Shown: piece after piece, positions 38,870 through 51,972 of the stretch
Position numbering within the stretch: the first letter of the stretch is position 1
Layout: every line of letters begins with the position of its first letter
Source: Mansonella perstans
Lineage: Eukaryota > Nematoda > Chromadorea > Rhabditida > Onchocercidae
Assembly (NCBI GenBank): GCA_037074765.1
Contig: JBAMDO010000106.1
Location: 248,001-312,000, forward strand
DNA length: 64,000 nucleotides
Reading direction: 5' to 3'
Program-made: the position numbers and the translations under genes
The notes under the pieces: generated by a model
Told to the model about the DNA's origin: nothing
What the model saw: the letters and a program-made list of their open reading frames with translations, nothing else
Database searches by the model: none

Positions 38870-41869
38870 ATGTCATTGAGCAATGAGCAGGATGATCAGA
38901 AGAAAAATGAGGAGCAGAAGGGAATGGTCTTGGAAGAGCTTCCGGAAAACTTAATCAGGTTTGATTATTTTCCATTGCTTTTTAATTAACTTTTTTCTAA
39001 TTAGCTTTTTAATTAACTTTTTTACCTCTCTCTTACTTGAAGAATAACAGCTTTATGTAATCATTTATGATTGATTGGTTGATTGACGAAAAGTCTTTCT
39101 CTAATTTCATTTAAGCTCCAAGTTTATGTTCTTGATAAAAAATGTATTAAAAAAGTATTGGATTTGAATTTCATTATCGATTATTTGCATAGTTGTTTAC
39201 ATTGTTTGATCATTAGATGTCAACTTATAGCTCAATTTTTATTAGATTTTGTTTTTTTATTCAAATTTTCAGATCTGAGGATTCCTAATTCAGTTCTATT
39301 CATTAATTTATAGCTTAATTCTTACTTGTTAATAAGCGAATAATAGAGTGATTTAGACTGTTGATAAGTTTTAAATTTAGCAATTTTTTAAATATCTATG
39401 GCTTTAACCCTCTAGCAATAATAAATACTTGGTTATTTTTCTTTCATTTTTATTTTTCTCTTATATTCAGTTAAATTATTTGCTGTACCTTTTTTTTTTG
39501 TCGATGAGAAGCTGCAATGAAGTTAATTGAATTCAAGATTTTTTGACTAACTGGTTTTATTAAAGATTTGCATCGCTGATGGTAAAGACATTTTATGGCA
39601 AAGAACATTACATTGTTTTGGATTATGTACGAAGGAATAAATGTATTAAAGAAGATGATCTCAGACAACTGGTCAAGTTTGACCAACGTTTTCTGCGAAC
39701 AGTAACTTTTTATTTCTCAATTTAACTGCATCTACGATTCCTATAGATGGAACTGAGTTTTGAAAACATTTATAAAATTTAACTGTTATTTAATTTTGCA
39801 CAGTGATACTGTAAACCTTATCGTTGTCTTTTTGCCTGAAATATGTGTATATTTATAGTTATTTTCAGATTTTAATGCAACTGAAAATCGATAAAATTCT
39901 AAAGGAACGCTTAGTATCGGAAGAAACAGATGGTCGCGCGCGTAAAATCAATTATTATTTTATTAATTACAAGGCATTATTGAATGTGGCAAAATATAAA
40001 ATCGACCATATGAGGTTTATCGTTTATCATCCTTTTGAATGGCTTAACTACAATGTGGCATATTGTTTATGATGATGAACTACATCGTTATTTATTTTCG
40101 GTTATTTAGTATAGTGGATTATCATGGTCGTTCGAAAAGAGTTATAATGTTGCTGTGGAAATCTTTTGTTGATTAGAATCGGCATAGTTCAAAGTGTTTA
40201 TTTGTTTGAACTTTTCTGCAACTTATACAGAATGAAAGTCTTCGAAATCACATATAGATATTAGCGCGGTGATGCAGTTGAAAATTATTAACGTTTTTAT
40301 AGACAGCGTTTGGAAGTAAAGGATAAGGATGAAGTGCATAAAGCTTCATATCGTTGTACCGGTTGTCAGCATCAGTATGACGCTATGGATATGGATAAAA
40401 TTTTTGATCCTCTGACACAAGAGCTTTGTTGTTGGCGATGTCAGCAAACTGTCGAGCCGGATGAAACTGCTGGTCCAACTTATGAGACAAGGTAAACTTT
40501 TTTTGCTTGTTTTCGTAAGGTTTTGTAGCTCAATTTTTACTACCGTTTTCTCGTTAGGAGTCAAAAAACCTTCATGTATTTTCAAATTTTTCAGTGATCT
40601 GAAGTTTTACATTTTTTCCTGATCTTAATTTAGATCGTCTTTAGCGCGTTTCAATGAACAGATGACTCCATTCTTCTCAATGCTACAAAGCTTATATGGT
40701 ATTCGTCTTGCTAGGCATCTTGTAGAACCATCAATTAAAGTTATGGAAAGTAAGTATTTCTACTTTACCCAACGATTAAATATTTAGAGAATTTAAGTCG
40801 ATCTTTCATTTTTTTTTCATCTTTTCTTTTTTTGATTTTTCAAGTTTTTAGCGGATGGAAAAGAAGTGACAACAATTGGTGAACGACCATTTAACGATCA
40901 AATAACTACTTCACGATCTACAATGTACCATAATAGTATCGTAGTGAGTATAGTAGAAGAAGGTGCGACTCCGAATATTGAACCGAAAAAGTTTGTACCC
41001 TGGCTTCATAATAATCAGGTATGCTTTTTTGGACCCTTCATTTGTAAAGGATGAAGTAACCACGTTTGTTTCTATGACTACACTCTTCTATGATCATTTT
41101 TCAATAATCTGTTTTGAAGTCCAACATTTCCTTAGATCTTTAGTACATTTCAGTGAGCAAATGACTTAATTCTGTATAATGTTGCAAAGCTTATATAAGT
41201 ATTTTCTTTGCCAGGTCTTTGGGGTTGTGGAAATAAATTGCAATGGTTTTCCTTTTTTTTCAGAAAGATGAAGAAGCAATAACTTCCTTTGCAATCTCTT
41301 CTGAGAATTCTGCTGATTCGAATGGCATTATAAGTCCGGAGAAGAGCAAAAATGATATCGACAGCTTACTAGTCACTGAATTCGAGGAGGTCTTTAATAT
41401 TTTACTGTCACATTTTAGAAACTATTGGAAAAAGGAAGTGAAATTTATGGTTAAAATATGCGTAAAATATTAGCAAAATTGATATAGGAGCGAAGAAATA
41501 AAAACAACTTCAGTACTTCAATTTTTCAACAAAAGAAAAGTTGTTCCACTGGTTCTTTCAAGTGGAGCCATTCTTTCTTAATTTTATTTAATATCCACTT
41601 GATTTCTGGTTTACTAGTGCCATTGTGAATGCATGAGACCATCAGTATTTTCAATGTTTCAGGCAAAGCCGGAAGCATCTCTTGCAGAAAAAGTTACCCA
41701 AGAAGCTGCATACGAGCCGGTTAGCATGGAAAGTGACGATGATGAAGTTATTTTTGTTGCCGGAAAGAAATATTATCTAGACGAAATTACACCGGAATTG
41801 GTATCTCAAATGACTGCTTCCGAAAAACAAATTTATATACAAAGGACGCAGGAAAATTTCGACTACTAA
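38870..41869 (+). CDS. GTF2E1: TFIIE alpha subunit, 391 residues
   Basis: TFIIE-alpha joins the Pol II preinitiation complex, recruits TFIIH and aids promoter opening. Exons 38870-38958, 39566-39701, 39869-40014, 40303-40491, 40634-40749, 40852-41018, 41264-41389 and 41663-41869 give an uninterrupted frame. Residues ~30-125 form the winged helix (FYGKEHYIVLDYVRRNKCI, then QLKIDKIL). A zinc ribbon follows with C142-x2-C145 and C167-x2-C170 (CTGC, CWRC) separated by FDPLTQEL, as in the family. A helical linker region (RFNEQMTPFFSML) and an acidic C-terminal part (SMESDDDEVIFVAGKKY) complete it. Human TFIIE-alpha has 439 residues, so this is slightly short. AATAAA lies at 42065-42070, 196 bases after the stop. 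Confidence 0.95.
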
Positions 41870-43778
41870 TTTATTTTTGTTGTTATGTCTTTTATCCTAA
41901 TTTAACAGATTTCAGAAAAAAACTTTTTTTTTGAAAATCGAGGAAAAGCTTTATTGTAACATTGTAATTTGCATTGTGCTGTTAGCATAATAGAAATTAC
42001 ACAATAGTTTGATACGTATTTTTGGGTATTTTGTAAAATATATTTTTTATAATGTTGACAGTCTAATAAACTCAAACTTTTCTCAGAGAATTTATTGCTT
42101 CTACAATGCATGCATTTCAGACTATTCGTCTTCCAAGTAAATTCTCTCTTTTAACATTAATATGTTCATTTGCACATTCAAAGCAAAATTGTATTTAAAA
42201 TTACATTCGCTAATTTCAACATTATTTGTTGTAGCATAAGAAAAATTCTTGTCAATTTCTTTAGACCATACAATTCCATTAATTTTATGATTGTTTTATT
42301 CTTAAATTACATTTCAAATTATGGCTAAAATATAACTTCCAATGTTTTCTTTTTATCAGCAGCTATAAATACTAGCGTATATAGCGCACGTAAATGAAGG
42401 GTGTAGAATCATAATATGTGTGTGACCGGGTTTTTTTTATTAGATGATACGTGATACGTGTTATCTAAAAGTATTGTTTATATACTGGATCACTTTCACT
42501 GGAGATTATTAGCTCTCGTCTCTATAATTAAGTGAGGATATGTTGGACACTTACATAACCATAACCATTTAAGTTTCCTTGTGATTCCCTGATTTTCATA
42601 ATGTGGTATGTCCTTAACCTAAGGATTACTGTTATGGGTTATTGGTTAGAGGTCGAGAGGTCGATTAGGTAGATAGGTTTAACGTGGAAAATTTAGAGAT
42701 ATAATACATTACTAACAAAAAGAAGTGTATTAAATCTCATTTCAACTGGAATTGTGTATGGAATTGTTTGAATTTTTCACTTTGGAAGAATTGCTGCGTT
42801 TTTTTTTTTTTTTTTTTACGTTTTTTTAGAACGAATAAACTATTTTCATTAGCAAACACGCCTACCATCACATATCTTATTGTTAATTAACTTAAGACAA
42901 TAAACTAAGAAAAACAAGAAAGAACAATTAGTGGAGGGGAAAGTAACCAAACAATGAGGTAAGTCTCGTTATGTTACAGACCGGTGAGGTTAGGGAGGCT
43001 TATTGTGTTGCCGCCGTCTATGTTTGCGTGAGGCTGTTTCTTTGCGGAAGTTTACGTACGCACTTGGTGTTATTTAGGGTCTCAAGTCGTAAAGGTTAAT
43101 TTCACGTAATTCATTGGATTAGGTCAATTGAAAATGTTGCAACGTATCTTAAAGAAAGAGAGAATCCGATATTTTTACTTTTGCAACGAGAATTCTACCA
43201 AAGAAGGATTTCTCGGAGATGGTTAATAAGTAGGGCTATTGAAGTTTAAGTTAATTCATTAAAATTGAACTTCGTCTTACCCACTGGCTTATGCATATCA
43301 CGTTTCTCTACTACCAAAACTTGAGCACTTTATCAATTCGTGCTCACGTTTTGCTGAGCATTTTATCAATTCGAAATGTAAACAGTAAGCATAAATGACT
43401 TCTTAAGAGGAAGTTCAAAAATATTTCTTAGTTAAACTAATTTGGCTGAAGAAACTAGTCATAGCTAGTCATTGAATACCTTCTAAAATGGTCATAAGGT
43501 AAGGCCATTAAGTAATCAATAAGTGGCGTGAATTATTTGTTCTACTAATTGTTCGTGTCTGATTTGTGATTAGAAGCCTCTATTTTATTGCAGTTACTAA
43601 TCAGGAAGCTAAATAGATCTTTAAGTGATGTTTTTTTTTTTCTTTTTTTTAGTGATATTCGTTTTTTTAGGGGCACATAGTGTGAGTTAATTTGTCGTTC
43701 AGATTATAAAAAAGATTTACTTAAACTATCTTGCAGTTAATACTCAGCAACATTAGAGTGCAGTTAGGTTAAGAAAAT
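41870..43778. other. Spacer between TFIIE-alpha and BTF3
   Basis: About 1.9 kb. The first 200 bases are the TFIIE-alpha 3' flank with AATAAA at 42065-42070. The part at 42960-43080 is distinctly less AT-rich (GCCGCCGTC, TGCGTGAGGC, TTACGTACGCAC) and may be part of the BTF3 promoter (inference). GATACGTGATACGTG near 42445 is a short direct repeat. AG sites shortly before the BTF3 ATG could accept a spliced leader. No exon was seen. Confidence 0.5.
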
Positions 43779-44928
43779 ATGAATGCAGAGAGAGCAGAAA
43801 AAATCAGAAAGTTGCAGCAGAATGCAGCTCAAGTTCGGACAGGTGGAAAGGTAAGATTGATTTTGATTAAAGTTGGATCTCATTTGATCAGAAAATTCCG
43901 ATCTATTAAACTTAATGATATTTTTTATATTATGATTTTGAAATGACTTTTTTTTTTTGTTTTAGGGCACTGCACGCAGGAAGAAGAAGGTCGTCCATAA
44001 GACTGCAGCAACAGATGACAAAAAATTGCAGAGCAATCTGAAGAAACTTTCAGTTACAAACATTCCTGGAATTGAAGAGGTTCACATCCGGCCTTGTTCT
44101 TTATTTTTTACTTTCCAATAATTACAATAATATTAGTGAGCATATTCTACAAAGTTTCTAGGTCAATATGATAAAGGATGATGGGACGGTGATACATTTC
44201 AATAATCCAAAAGTACAAGCATCTGTTCCAGCGAACACATTTTCGGTAACAGGAAGTGCTGAAAATAAACGTAAATTCTTTCACATGATATTTCAGCAGC
44301 TTCATTTAGTTTCTTTTTTTTTTTTTACCTTTGCATTTATAAAAAATTTCAAGAAGTTATACTTATACTGCTTTAGAAATTACTGAAATGTTGCCTGGTA
44401 TTCTTAATCAATTGGGAGCAGAATCACTGACGCATTTGAAGAAGTTAGCAAACAATGTTACTAGTCAATTCAAATCTAATGATGACGATGATGTTCCAGG
44501 TTGGTATCTTTTGGAAAGTTATTTCATATAAGTCTAAGGAAGTGACATGACATAAGCTTTGAAAAATGATGAATTATCAAGCGGCATTAATACTAACACT
44601 TTGACTCTATCATTTCAAAGGGATGGTTTAGGTAAACGTCTTAAAATGGAAACAAAAGAGAGGATAAAGGATATAAGATCTTTTAAAAAGTTTTGTATTG
44701 AGAACTAATTTTGTTTCAATTCAGAACTGTACAGAAATTTGCAGTAAGCGCTTATTATTAATTATATGGAAAAAATATTTCAAAATTTATGTAGATCTTG
44801 TTGGTGATTTCGATGAGGCATCAAAGAATGAATCTAAAGTTGGTGATTGCAAACATGAGCATGGACATGAACACGGACAAAATTTTCATCACGAAGGCGC
44901 AGAAATGGAAACTAAATTGGCTGCTTGA
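43779..44928 (+). CDS. icd-1: BTF3 / nascent polypeptide-associated complex beta, 183 residues
   Basis: NAC-beta anchors the NAC dimer on the ribosome near the exit tunnel and guards nascent chains. Exons 43779-43850, 43966-44079, 44162-44270, 44377-44499 and 44795-44928 join in phase. The N-terminal ribosome-binding motif [15 protein letters not shown] is intact (residues ~22-36). The NAC domain spans about residues 45-115 ([38 protein letters not shown]). The C-terminal extension ends in [14 protein letters not shown], then a histidine-rich tail with C158 and H160, 162, 164, 166, 171 and 172. That tail is not part of the human protein as I recall it. AATAAA at 45368-45373 is a possible distant polyadenylation signal. 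Confidence 0.96.
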
Positions 44929-46510
44929 AAATACTTGTTGAAATTTTGCGACACCTGCCTAGCGCATTCTCTGATAGAAGTTGTTTTTTTTAGAGTATTC
45001 ATTGTATTTTTCCAATGCCAGCTGTTCAGAATTGCGATTCATGAATATTCTATTAGGTTTGTGATGTGGCAGGGAATTCCTGGAAATTTGCTGAGAGGAA
45101 TGACTTTCTTGATATGCTTCATGGATATAGAATGTTTGCTTATATTTTTCTGATATTTAATATAGTTTGTTATTTTATACATACCAGTTACATTTCTTCT
45201 AATTTTTCCGGATGGGTCAACCATGTTAGACATTATTCAAAAAAATATGGAATAAGCACTGGTCGTTTTTGTTGACTTATTAATTTTAAGCTTGAACATT
45301 GTTTAATTTTCTCAATTTTAGTTTAATCAATTTAATTCTTTCTGCATAAAATTTAATTTTTCTGCAAAATAAATGTTTAAATAATTTTGTTCTCATATAT
45401 AATCTGTTCTCACCATAATAATCATCAACTTTTTGCTGCACGATGATGGCACTCTTGTTTTTCCTATTTTACTTAATCAGAGTGTTCATAATTCGGTGTA
45501 TGATCAATAAAAGTTGAAAGTTTTGCTAACTGTGGGGTTATAAACGCAAACATATCGTGATATCGATTATTTGGGTAGGTGCTAGCACTGAAAAAAAAAA
45601 AAAACCCTGTATGAGGTTTTAAAAATGCATTGACGGGGAAAAAAATATTTGTTGTTTGATAAGCGGTAATTTTAAAGGGGTCGATACAATTGGATCAAAT
45701 GGATTAAACGTAGAGGTTTTAAACGTTAACTTTGCTGGCATTAACACGAAAGAACATCCGGGAGATACATGCAGCGTACGGTAAAAAAAAGTACTGAAAA
45801 TACTGACGTAATATGGCTATTTATGCTAGATGTAATCAGGTCAATTTCATCTATCAATAGTTCACTTTGAACGTTTGAATGTTTGAACTATTTATTGATT
45901 GGATTTGAAAATATTTGAAACAAAAACATTCAATTCTTTAATTGAGCTTATCAAAATAGGCTTGATTATTTACATAATTTACCTGAAATTTAGTACTGTG
46001 CAATATACAATATGTAATTTGGTATACGCTACCTAAAATATTCTATTTTAACTAAAGAAATATATTTTTGATCTGATACGTTGTAATACAGATTCTTTTA
46101 ATACATATCAAATATCGGATTAAGATTAATCTTTAAGATAAAGTAAGATAAGAAAGATAAAATTAATTAAGATAAGATTAATCGTGTATTCGGATCAAGA
46201 CTGATTATAATTTGTTTATTGTTGTTTCTTCCTGATGACATATTCAGGTTCGATTTTTTTGAGAATGAACCCCGCATGTAATAATAATCATTGAAGGTTA
46301 GAATGAATTCAATAAAAAACTTTACGGAAAGATAAAAAAAGATAGCGATAATTTGCATTTGAATGAAGCATTAATGAAGTATAATTCGGATACTGATAAT
46401 TACAATTGATAAGTTGAAAATTGTTAAATAAAAGTATACATAAATTATAGAGCTTGGAAGTATGTATTTTCTCCAAGTGATCTACTGAAATATTGCTGTA
46501 TTTTTGCATC
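44929..46510. other. Spacer between BTF3 and TRAPPC13
   Basis: About 1.6 kb of AT-rich sequence: the BTF3 3' flank, several poly-A runs, and an A/G/T-rich stretch at 46115-46180 built from repeated AAGATAA-like words. No coding exon, RNA gene or mobile element was recognised. Confidence 0.5.
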
Positions 46511-49500
46511 ATGGCCGATACAACAAAGGAACAAATTTTGGTACTCAAAGGTTAAAGCGCTTTTCATTTTCAGTTTTTAAAATGAATGGAATTTAAAATT
46601 TTCAATATTTAAGCTTTTTTGGATTTTGGAATACTGTATTTTGTAGTGATGCGTCTTGCTCGTCCCAAATTTTACGAGAATGTTTGCATGCCAATTGATC
46701 CAGCTGATACAACTAGTCAACTTATTGGCTCTGCTCTTTGTCGTTTAACCGGACAGGAAGCTGCTGATATACCTATTGGAAAATATCTTATGGCACCACA
46801 AAAATTCGAGTAATGGTTATTAAAATTTCTTAGTTGATTTGATAATGTTTGTAGTACTTTTTCATCGTTGATTAATCCATGACATTGAAAAAGATCGTAA
46901 TGATTACAGAACTGGAACGATGATGCAATTAAATCTCGATTTATTTCTTTAGGAATTTTATAGCAAATACGAAAATGCAAGTAACATTTATTTAAGAAAA
47001 GAAAATGTTCTGATAATTGCAGGAATATTTATTTGGGGGAAACCTTCACTTTCTATGTTTGCGTTCAAAATATAAGCGATAAAGTTGCAACAGATATATG
47101 TATCAAGGTGAATGCATATAATCTTATATTTTCAAAAATAAAAGTTTTATTAAACCTTCTTCGATCTTGATATTATTATGTCAGCCTTCTTTGAAATTAT
47201 TTCATGTTTTACAGACTGATTTGCAAACCGCAAGCCAACGTAATGCTCTACCGTCGCAATTACAAGAAGCGAATGCCGTGCTTGAACCAGGGAAATGTTT
47301 GGGTGAAGTTATAACTCATGAAATTAAAGAAATTGGACAACATATGTATGTCTTATAAATTCATTTGGAAAAGTAATTGAATTCGTATCACGAAATAAGT
47401 TTATTAATATAAACTTTTTATGATTTTCAAAATACATTGGAAAAGTAAATCGCCGGATGATTTATTGAAGATTTTCGAACTTCACCGGCTAATTATACTG
47501 CGAAATCATTGCATTTCTTTTAGTGCCTTATTAACACTAGCAGACAAGATCTGAAATTAATTAATGATTTTAGTCTTCGGCGCATATTTTGATATCTTTA
47601 AGATCACAATTTTACTTTCATTTCTCTGATTTAGAAATAAACCATTATTCCTTTAATGTTTTGTTATATTTGAATCATCTGATTTTCTGGGTCTTGGATA
47701 TTTTCAGTAAGATGTTTCAATTTATAGTTATATGTTCAAGAAATTACTGGAGGGATGTAATGACTTATGCATACTTTATTGATCCTTTCCTTTGTTATTG
47801 ATTTTTTAGAGAATAGAAGTGATTTGTTTAACATATTAATTTTGCAGATTAGTGTGTGCTATAAGCTACAAAACACCTAAAAATGAAATGTATTTTCGGA
47901 AATTTTTCAAATTTCCAGTCACAAAGCCAATCGATGTTCGGACAAAATTTTATAACGCAGAGGTAAATGTCGTACATTGTATTCTTTTCTAGTGTATTCT
48001 ACTTTAGGGATGATTTGTTTGTTTGTTGCAATTTTGATTTCGATTTAGTTATGCTGTTCGCATGCTCAATAACTGCATGAGTTAAATAACAAGTCGGCAT
48101 ATGAACAGCTCCTTTCATTCCTACTGGTGTTATTTAGGATGAGATTTTCAAATTTATAGCCAATTCCTCTGTTGTTCATTATTATATATGTGTAAGAAAT
48201 TGAAAATGAAGAAAATACTTTATATGCTTCTAACTTTCTATAAAGTGTTCTTTTCTTTCCATGGTCCTTTCTGTATTTAATTTAATTGATTTGCTTTGCA
48301 TGAATATGCGGAACAATGATGTGTATAACAACGGTATTTATGTTAATTACAGGATAATTTGGTAAGCTTATTTGTGTTGTAAACTAGCTATATATCTAAA
48401 AATTTGCTTTCCAACAAATTGAGATCTATTCGTAGAAAATAATTTTTTTTTTTATGAACAAATATTATAAGTTTTCTTTTTACATATTCAGTTTTTTTTT
48501 TCAACCCAAGCATGAAATTAAGCACTTCAACAGAAAATCTACCTGTAAAAATTAAGATTTGTATTAAGCATGAAAGAAACCGTAATATTTTGGACTCTTT
48601 TCTTTCGATAATTAATAAAGTTTTACAGAATAATGATGTTTATTTGGAAGCACAAATCCAGAATACTTCTGAATTATCAATGGTCCTGGAGAGAGTAATC
48701 CTGGAACCATCCGAATTTTATATAAGTTCTGAAATCTCACCTCCTGAAGCGGAGTATTCTTTATTCTTAACTTATTACTTTCATTCTTTCGACTTTCCAT
48801 TATTTTTCTTACTACTTATAATATGATTTGTGAAAAAAAATATGTTTGGGACAGTCACCTACAGCACTGTGTTATTATTTGAGACATTACGTTTTATTAA
48901 GATTACTATTGCTTTCGAAATAATATTATAAAAAGAAAATATGATATATGACATGTATCCTGTACGAGTCATTAACATTAATTATTCGTAATTAATCATT
49001 AATTTATCAAAACAATGTTTTTAGAAATGAAAGTATGGAGCAGTTTTATCTCAATCCAAGTGATATTCGACAATATCTCTTTTGTCTGAAACCGAAAATA
49101 GCAAATTATTCCCTTAATTATTTTAGGTACACCAACATTCATTTTTGCCAATAAGTTATTTCATTATATGGGAAGGTAAAGCATGGTTAAATTAAGAATA
49201 AACTTAATAAAGTAGTCATTTACAGTCTCGAAGTTCAGCACACAGAAGTTGCAAAATAGATATATAGGATTTTGGAACATCTATATTGGGTGCCGTATTC
49301 GCGTGCCGGATTTGCGTCCCGGATTCTACTTATGAAGAATTTCATTTTTTTTTTGTCATAATGAATAAAAAGGTAATATTTTTCTGTCATTTGAGGAAAG
49401 GGACATCAATTGGGAAGCTGGATATGGTTTGGAGGACCAGTATGGGAGAGAGAGGCCGTCTACAAACGAGTGCTCTGCAACGAATGGTTTGTTGCAGTGA

Positions 49501-50919
49501 TTCCGATATTTACATTCGCTGTTTGTAGATTATTGCTATTTCTCGAGTGTATCATTGACAGATATGTAGTTTTAGAAATTGAAGAAGATTGAAAATTTGG
49601 TTATTTTTGAAGTTTATATTTCCAGGCTCCAGGCTATGGTGATTTGCGACTGACGATTGAAAAAATACCAGCAACGGTGAAGGTCTTGCAACCGTTTCGT
49701 ATGATATGTCGGCTTCATAACTGCAGGTAAGCTTCTTCATTAAAATATAAATTAACCTGGTTGACCTAAATACAGCTTTATTTGCTTTGCTTTATTTACT
49801 GTAACTTTATTTACTTTGTAGTTATCTCCTTTCATATGGCTGCTTGTTTTCTAATTCAAAATCCAAGATGTTGGTTTTATTATATGTTAGTACTCTGAAA
49901 TGATGAATAACAGTTTCAGCGAACGATCATTGGATTTAGTATTGACTTTAGACGATAAACTGCAACCAAATATTGCTTTTTGTTCAACTAGTGGTGTTGA
50001 GTTGGGGCAGTTGTCACCAAACAGTACGACTGACTTTTCCTTAGAACTATTACCGCTTACTCCTGGATTACAAGTATTTTTTCATTAGTTTATTAAATGA
50101 ATTAAATTTTAAAAGTAAGAAAATGCAGAAAAACATTATGGACGGAATTTCATAACCGTGTAATAAGTATATACTTAATAGAGTATATATACATTACAGA
50201 AAATACATTACACTCAAATATTTATCTACTTATGAGGCGTTAATAAATTTTACACACAATTCATTAAATATATTGTTGACTACAAAGGTCAGAAATAACA
50301 AAATTCTGTCGATTTGGAAAAATAAACTTTAATCAAAGTTTTCAACGTATTGATTTTGATATAAAGCTTCCGCCTGTTTTCTATTCTCCGTGCACTCCAT
50401 CCTCGGGCCATATTTTATTTTAATTTTCCATTTTAATTCTTTTACTCATCACGGATTACCTTTTGGGATTTCACTTACCACAGATAGGTAGGGTGATTAC
50501 TGTTCTTTAGTATCAATTAAGGATTACTGCTTTACTAGTCTTAACGAACTTCCAATAGATGAGAACACATCCATTAATTGTATCTTTTTATGCATTCTAC
50601 AACAATCATTATGCAGAATCATGCGCGAAACCATTGCTGGGAAGAGTAGTTCTCAAATCCTTAACTGTCCAACCTCAGTCTCCTAATATTACCATTGAAT
50701 CCTCGTAGGTCATTATAGTTCAGAGCTTTCATTAAGTCTTTCAGAACATAATAATATTTAAATCTTTTACCATATTTTTAAAACATATTTATTGTTTTAA
50801 ATTATTTTTATTTGATGATAATTCTTAATTTTCAGTCAATTTCTGGTATTCGGGTCACGGACACATTCCTGAGGAGAACATATGAACATGATGATATTGC
50901 TCAAGTGTTCGTAGCATAA
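46511..50919 (+). CDS. TRAPPC13: TRAPPC13 (TRAPP complex subunit), 399 residues
   Basis: TRAPPC13 is an accessory subunit of the metazoan TRAPPIII Rab1 exchange complex, acting in ER-Golgi traffic and autophagy. Exons 46511-46550, 46647-46809, 47023-47107, 47215-47345, 47848-47962, 48353-48361, 48629-48753, 49025-49126, 49396-49486, 49626-49726, 49920-50073 and 50836-50919 form one frame. Matches to the human protein run throughout: [75 protein letters not shown], and the C-terminal [19 protein letters not shown]. Human has about 417 residues. One exon is only 9 nt. The exon at 49396 follows an acceptor ending TTGAG rather than TTCAG, chosen because it keeps phase and alignment. AATAAA is at 50952-50957. 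Confidence 0.95.
48353..48361 (+). other. 9-nt microexon of TRAPPC13 (Asp-Asn-Leu)
   Basis: The sequence TTAATTACAG, then GATAATTTG, then GTAAGC has a proper acceptor and a strong donor around three codons. Including it gives [17 protein letters not shown], which parallels a short variable insert at this point in the human protein. Skipping it also keeps frame, so it may be optional. Confidence 0.65.
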
Positions 50920-51972
50920 TTTTTGAGGGCTAATATTATTTATAATTCAATAATAAATGGTTTATTATCACTTATTGTAAATCATCATACTTTTAACATA
51001 AACTATGAAATTGCACAAACTTGTCTAACTATCATTTCTTATCTGCTCATTAATTTGATGGAAACTATATGCAGAATTGTCAAAAAAATCTGAAAAGATA
51101 ATTTCTTGTATCAATCAAAGCCAGATTTCACATTACTTCAGCAAATCTATAAACAAGTATTGTTGACCCTTTGAAGGAATATTCTGGAGGAAGTAATTTT
51201 GCTATTAGGTTTCGAGTATTTAAGTGTACCTCTGAAGATTAAGAAGATCAAAACGGTAAGTAAATCTTCAGAATTAGATTTTTTTGTGGACACAATCATA
51301 GAACTATATTTTGAACTTTAATGAATTAGCGTGAGAAAAAATGAAAAGTATATTGGCTATCAGCATTAGCATATTTTATCAAATCCGAAAGATTGACTTA
51401 ATGTTCGGTGCTTGTTTTTTTAATTATTTAAGAGGAAAAATGAGTTAGAAATCACTTTATCACTTTAGCAAGCAAAATATATTTAAAAAAGATGAGCATT
51501 GATGTAAAAATAATATGAACAGTAAAATCCGAAATCGTAAGAATTAGTTAATTATATATAAGACGGTGGAAAAAAAAGGCTAAGGTCGACAAAAAAAGCT
51601 TAACTTTATGAAAGCCATATGGTTCTCGAATATCCGTTTCCGAAAATTGAATATTCCTTAAATTCTCGACGATATTTTTTTCAAAAGTTGCAATGAAGTG
51701 AAAAGAACGTGGATCAACGTTTAAAATATATTTGTTCCTTCGAAACCATCATTACAAAAATGGGAAATTCATGAAATCATGAAACCAGCTTAGCTTCTGT
51801 CTCAGTTAGGGAACAAAGCATTAATTAATGGAGTCCATTCTCACAAATTCATAAAAATGGTGTATCTAACTCTATATTTGACAAGACAAATAATAGTCGT
51901 GTTCTGTACAAAATTGCGAAACTGCGAATTAATAATCAATTCTTACATGCAAAAAGCAAATTACAATGCTAT
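50920..51972. other. Convergent spacer between TRAPPC13 and the unrecognised minus-strand gene
   Basis: About 1.05 kb. AATAAA at 50952-50957 lies 33 bases after the TRAPPC13 stop. The rest is AT-rich with no supported exon; it must hold the 3' flank of the minus-strand gene, whose polyadenylation signal was not pinned down. Confidence 0.5.
50952..50957 (+). terminator. Polyadenylation signal of TRAPPC13
   Basis: Canonical AATAAA 33 bases after the TAA at 50917-50919, well placed for cleavage a little further on. Confidence 0.6.

Noticed and set aside
46248..46256. GGTTCGATT resembling a tRNA B box
   Set aside because: No matching A box, acceptor stem or cloverleaf could be placed around it.
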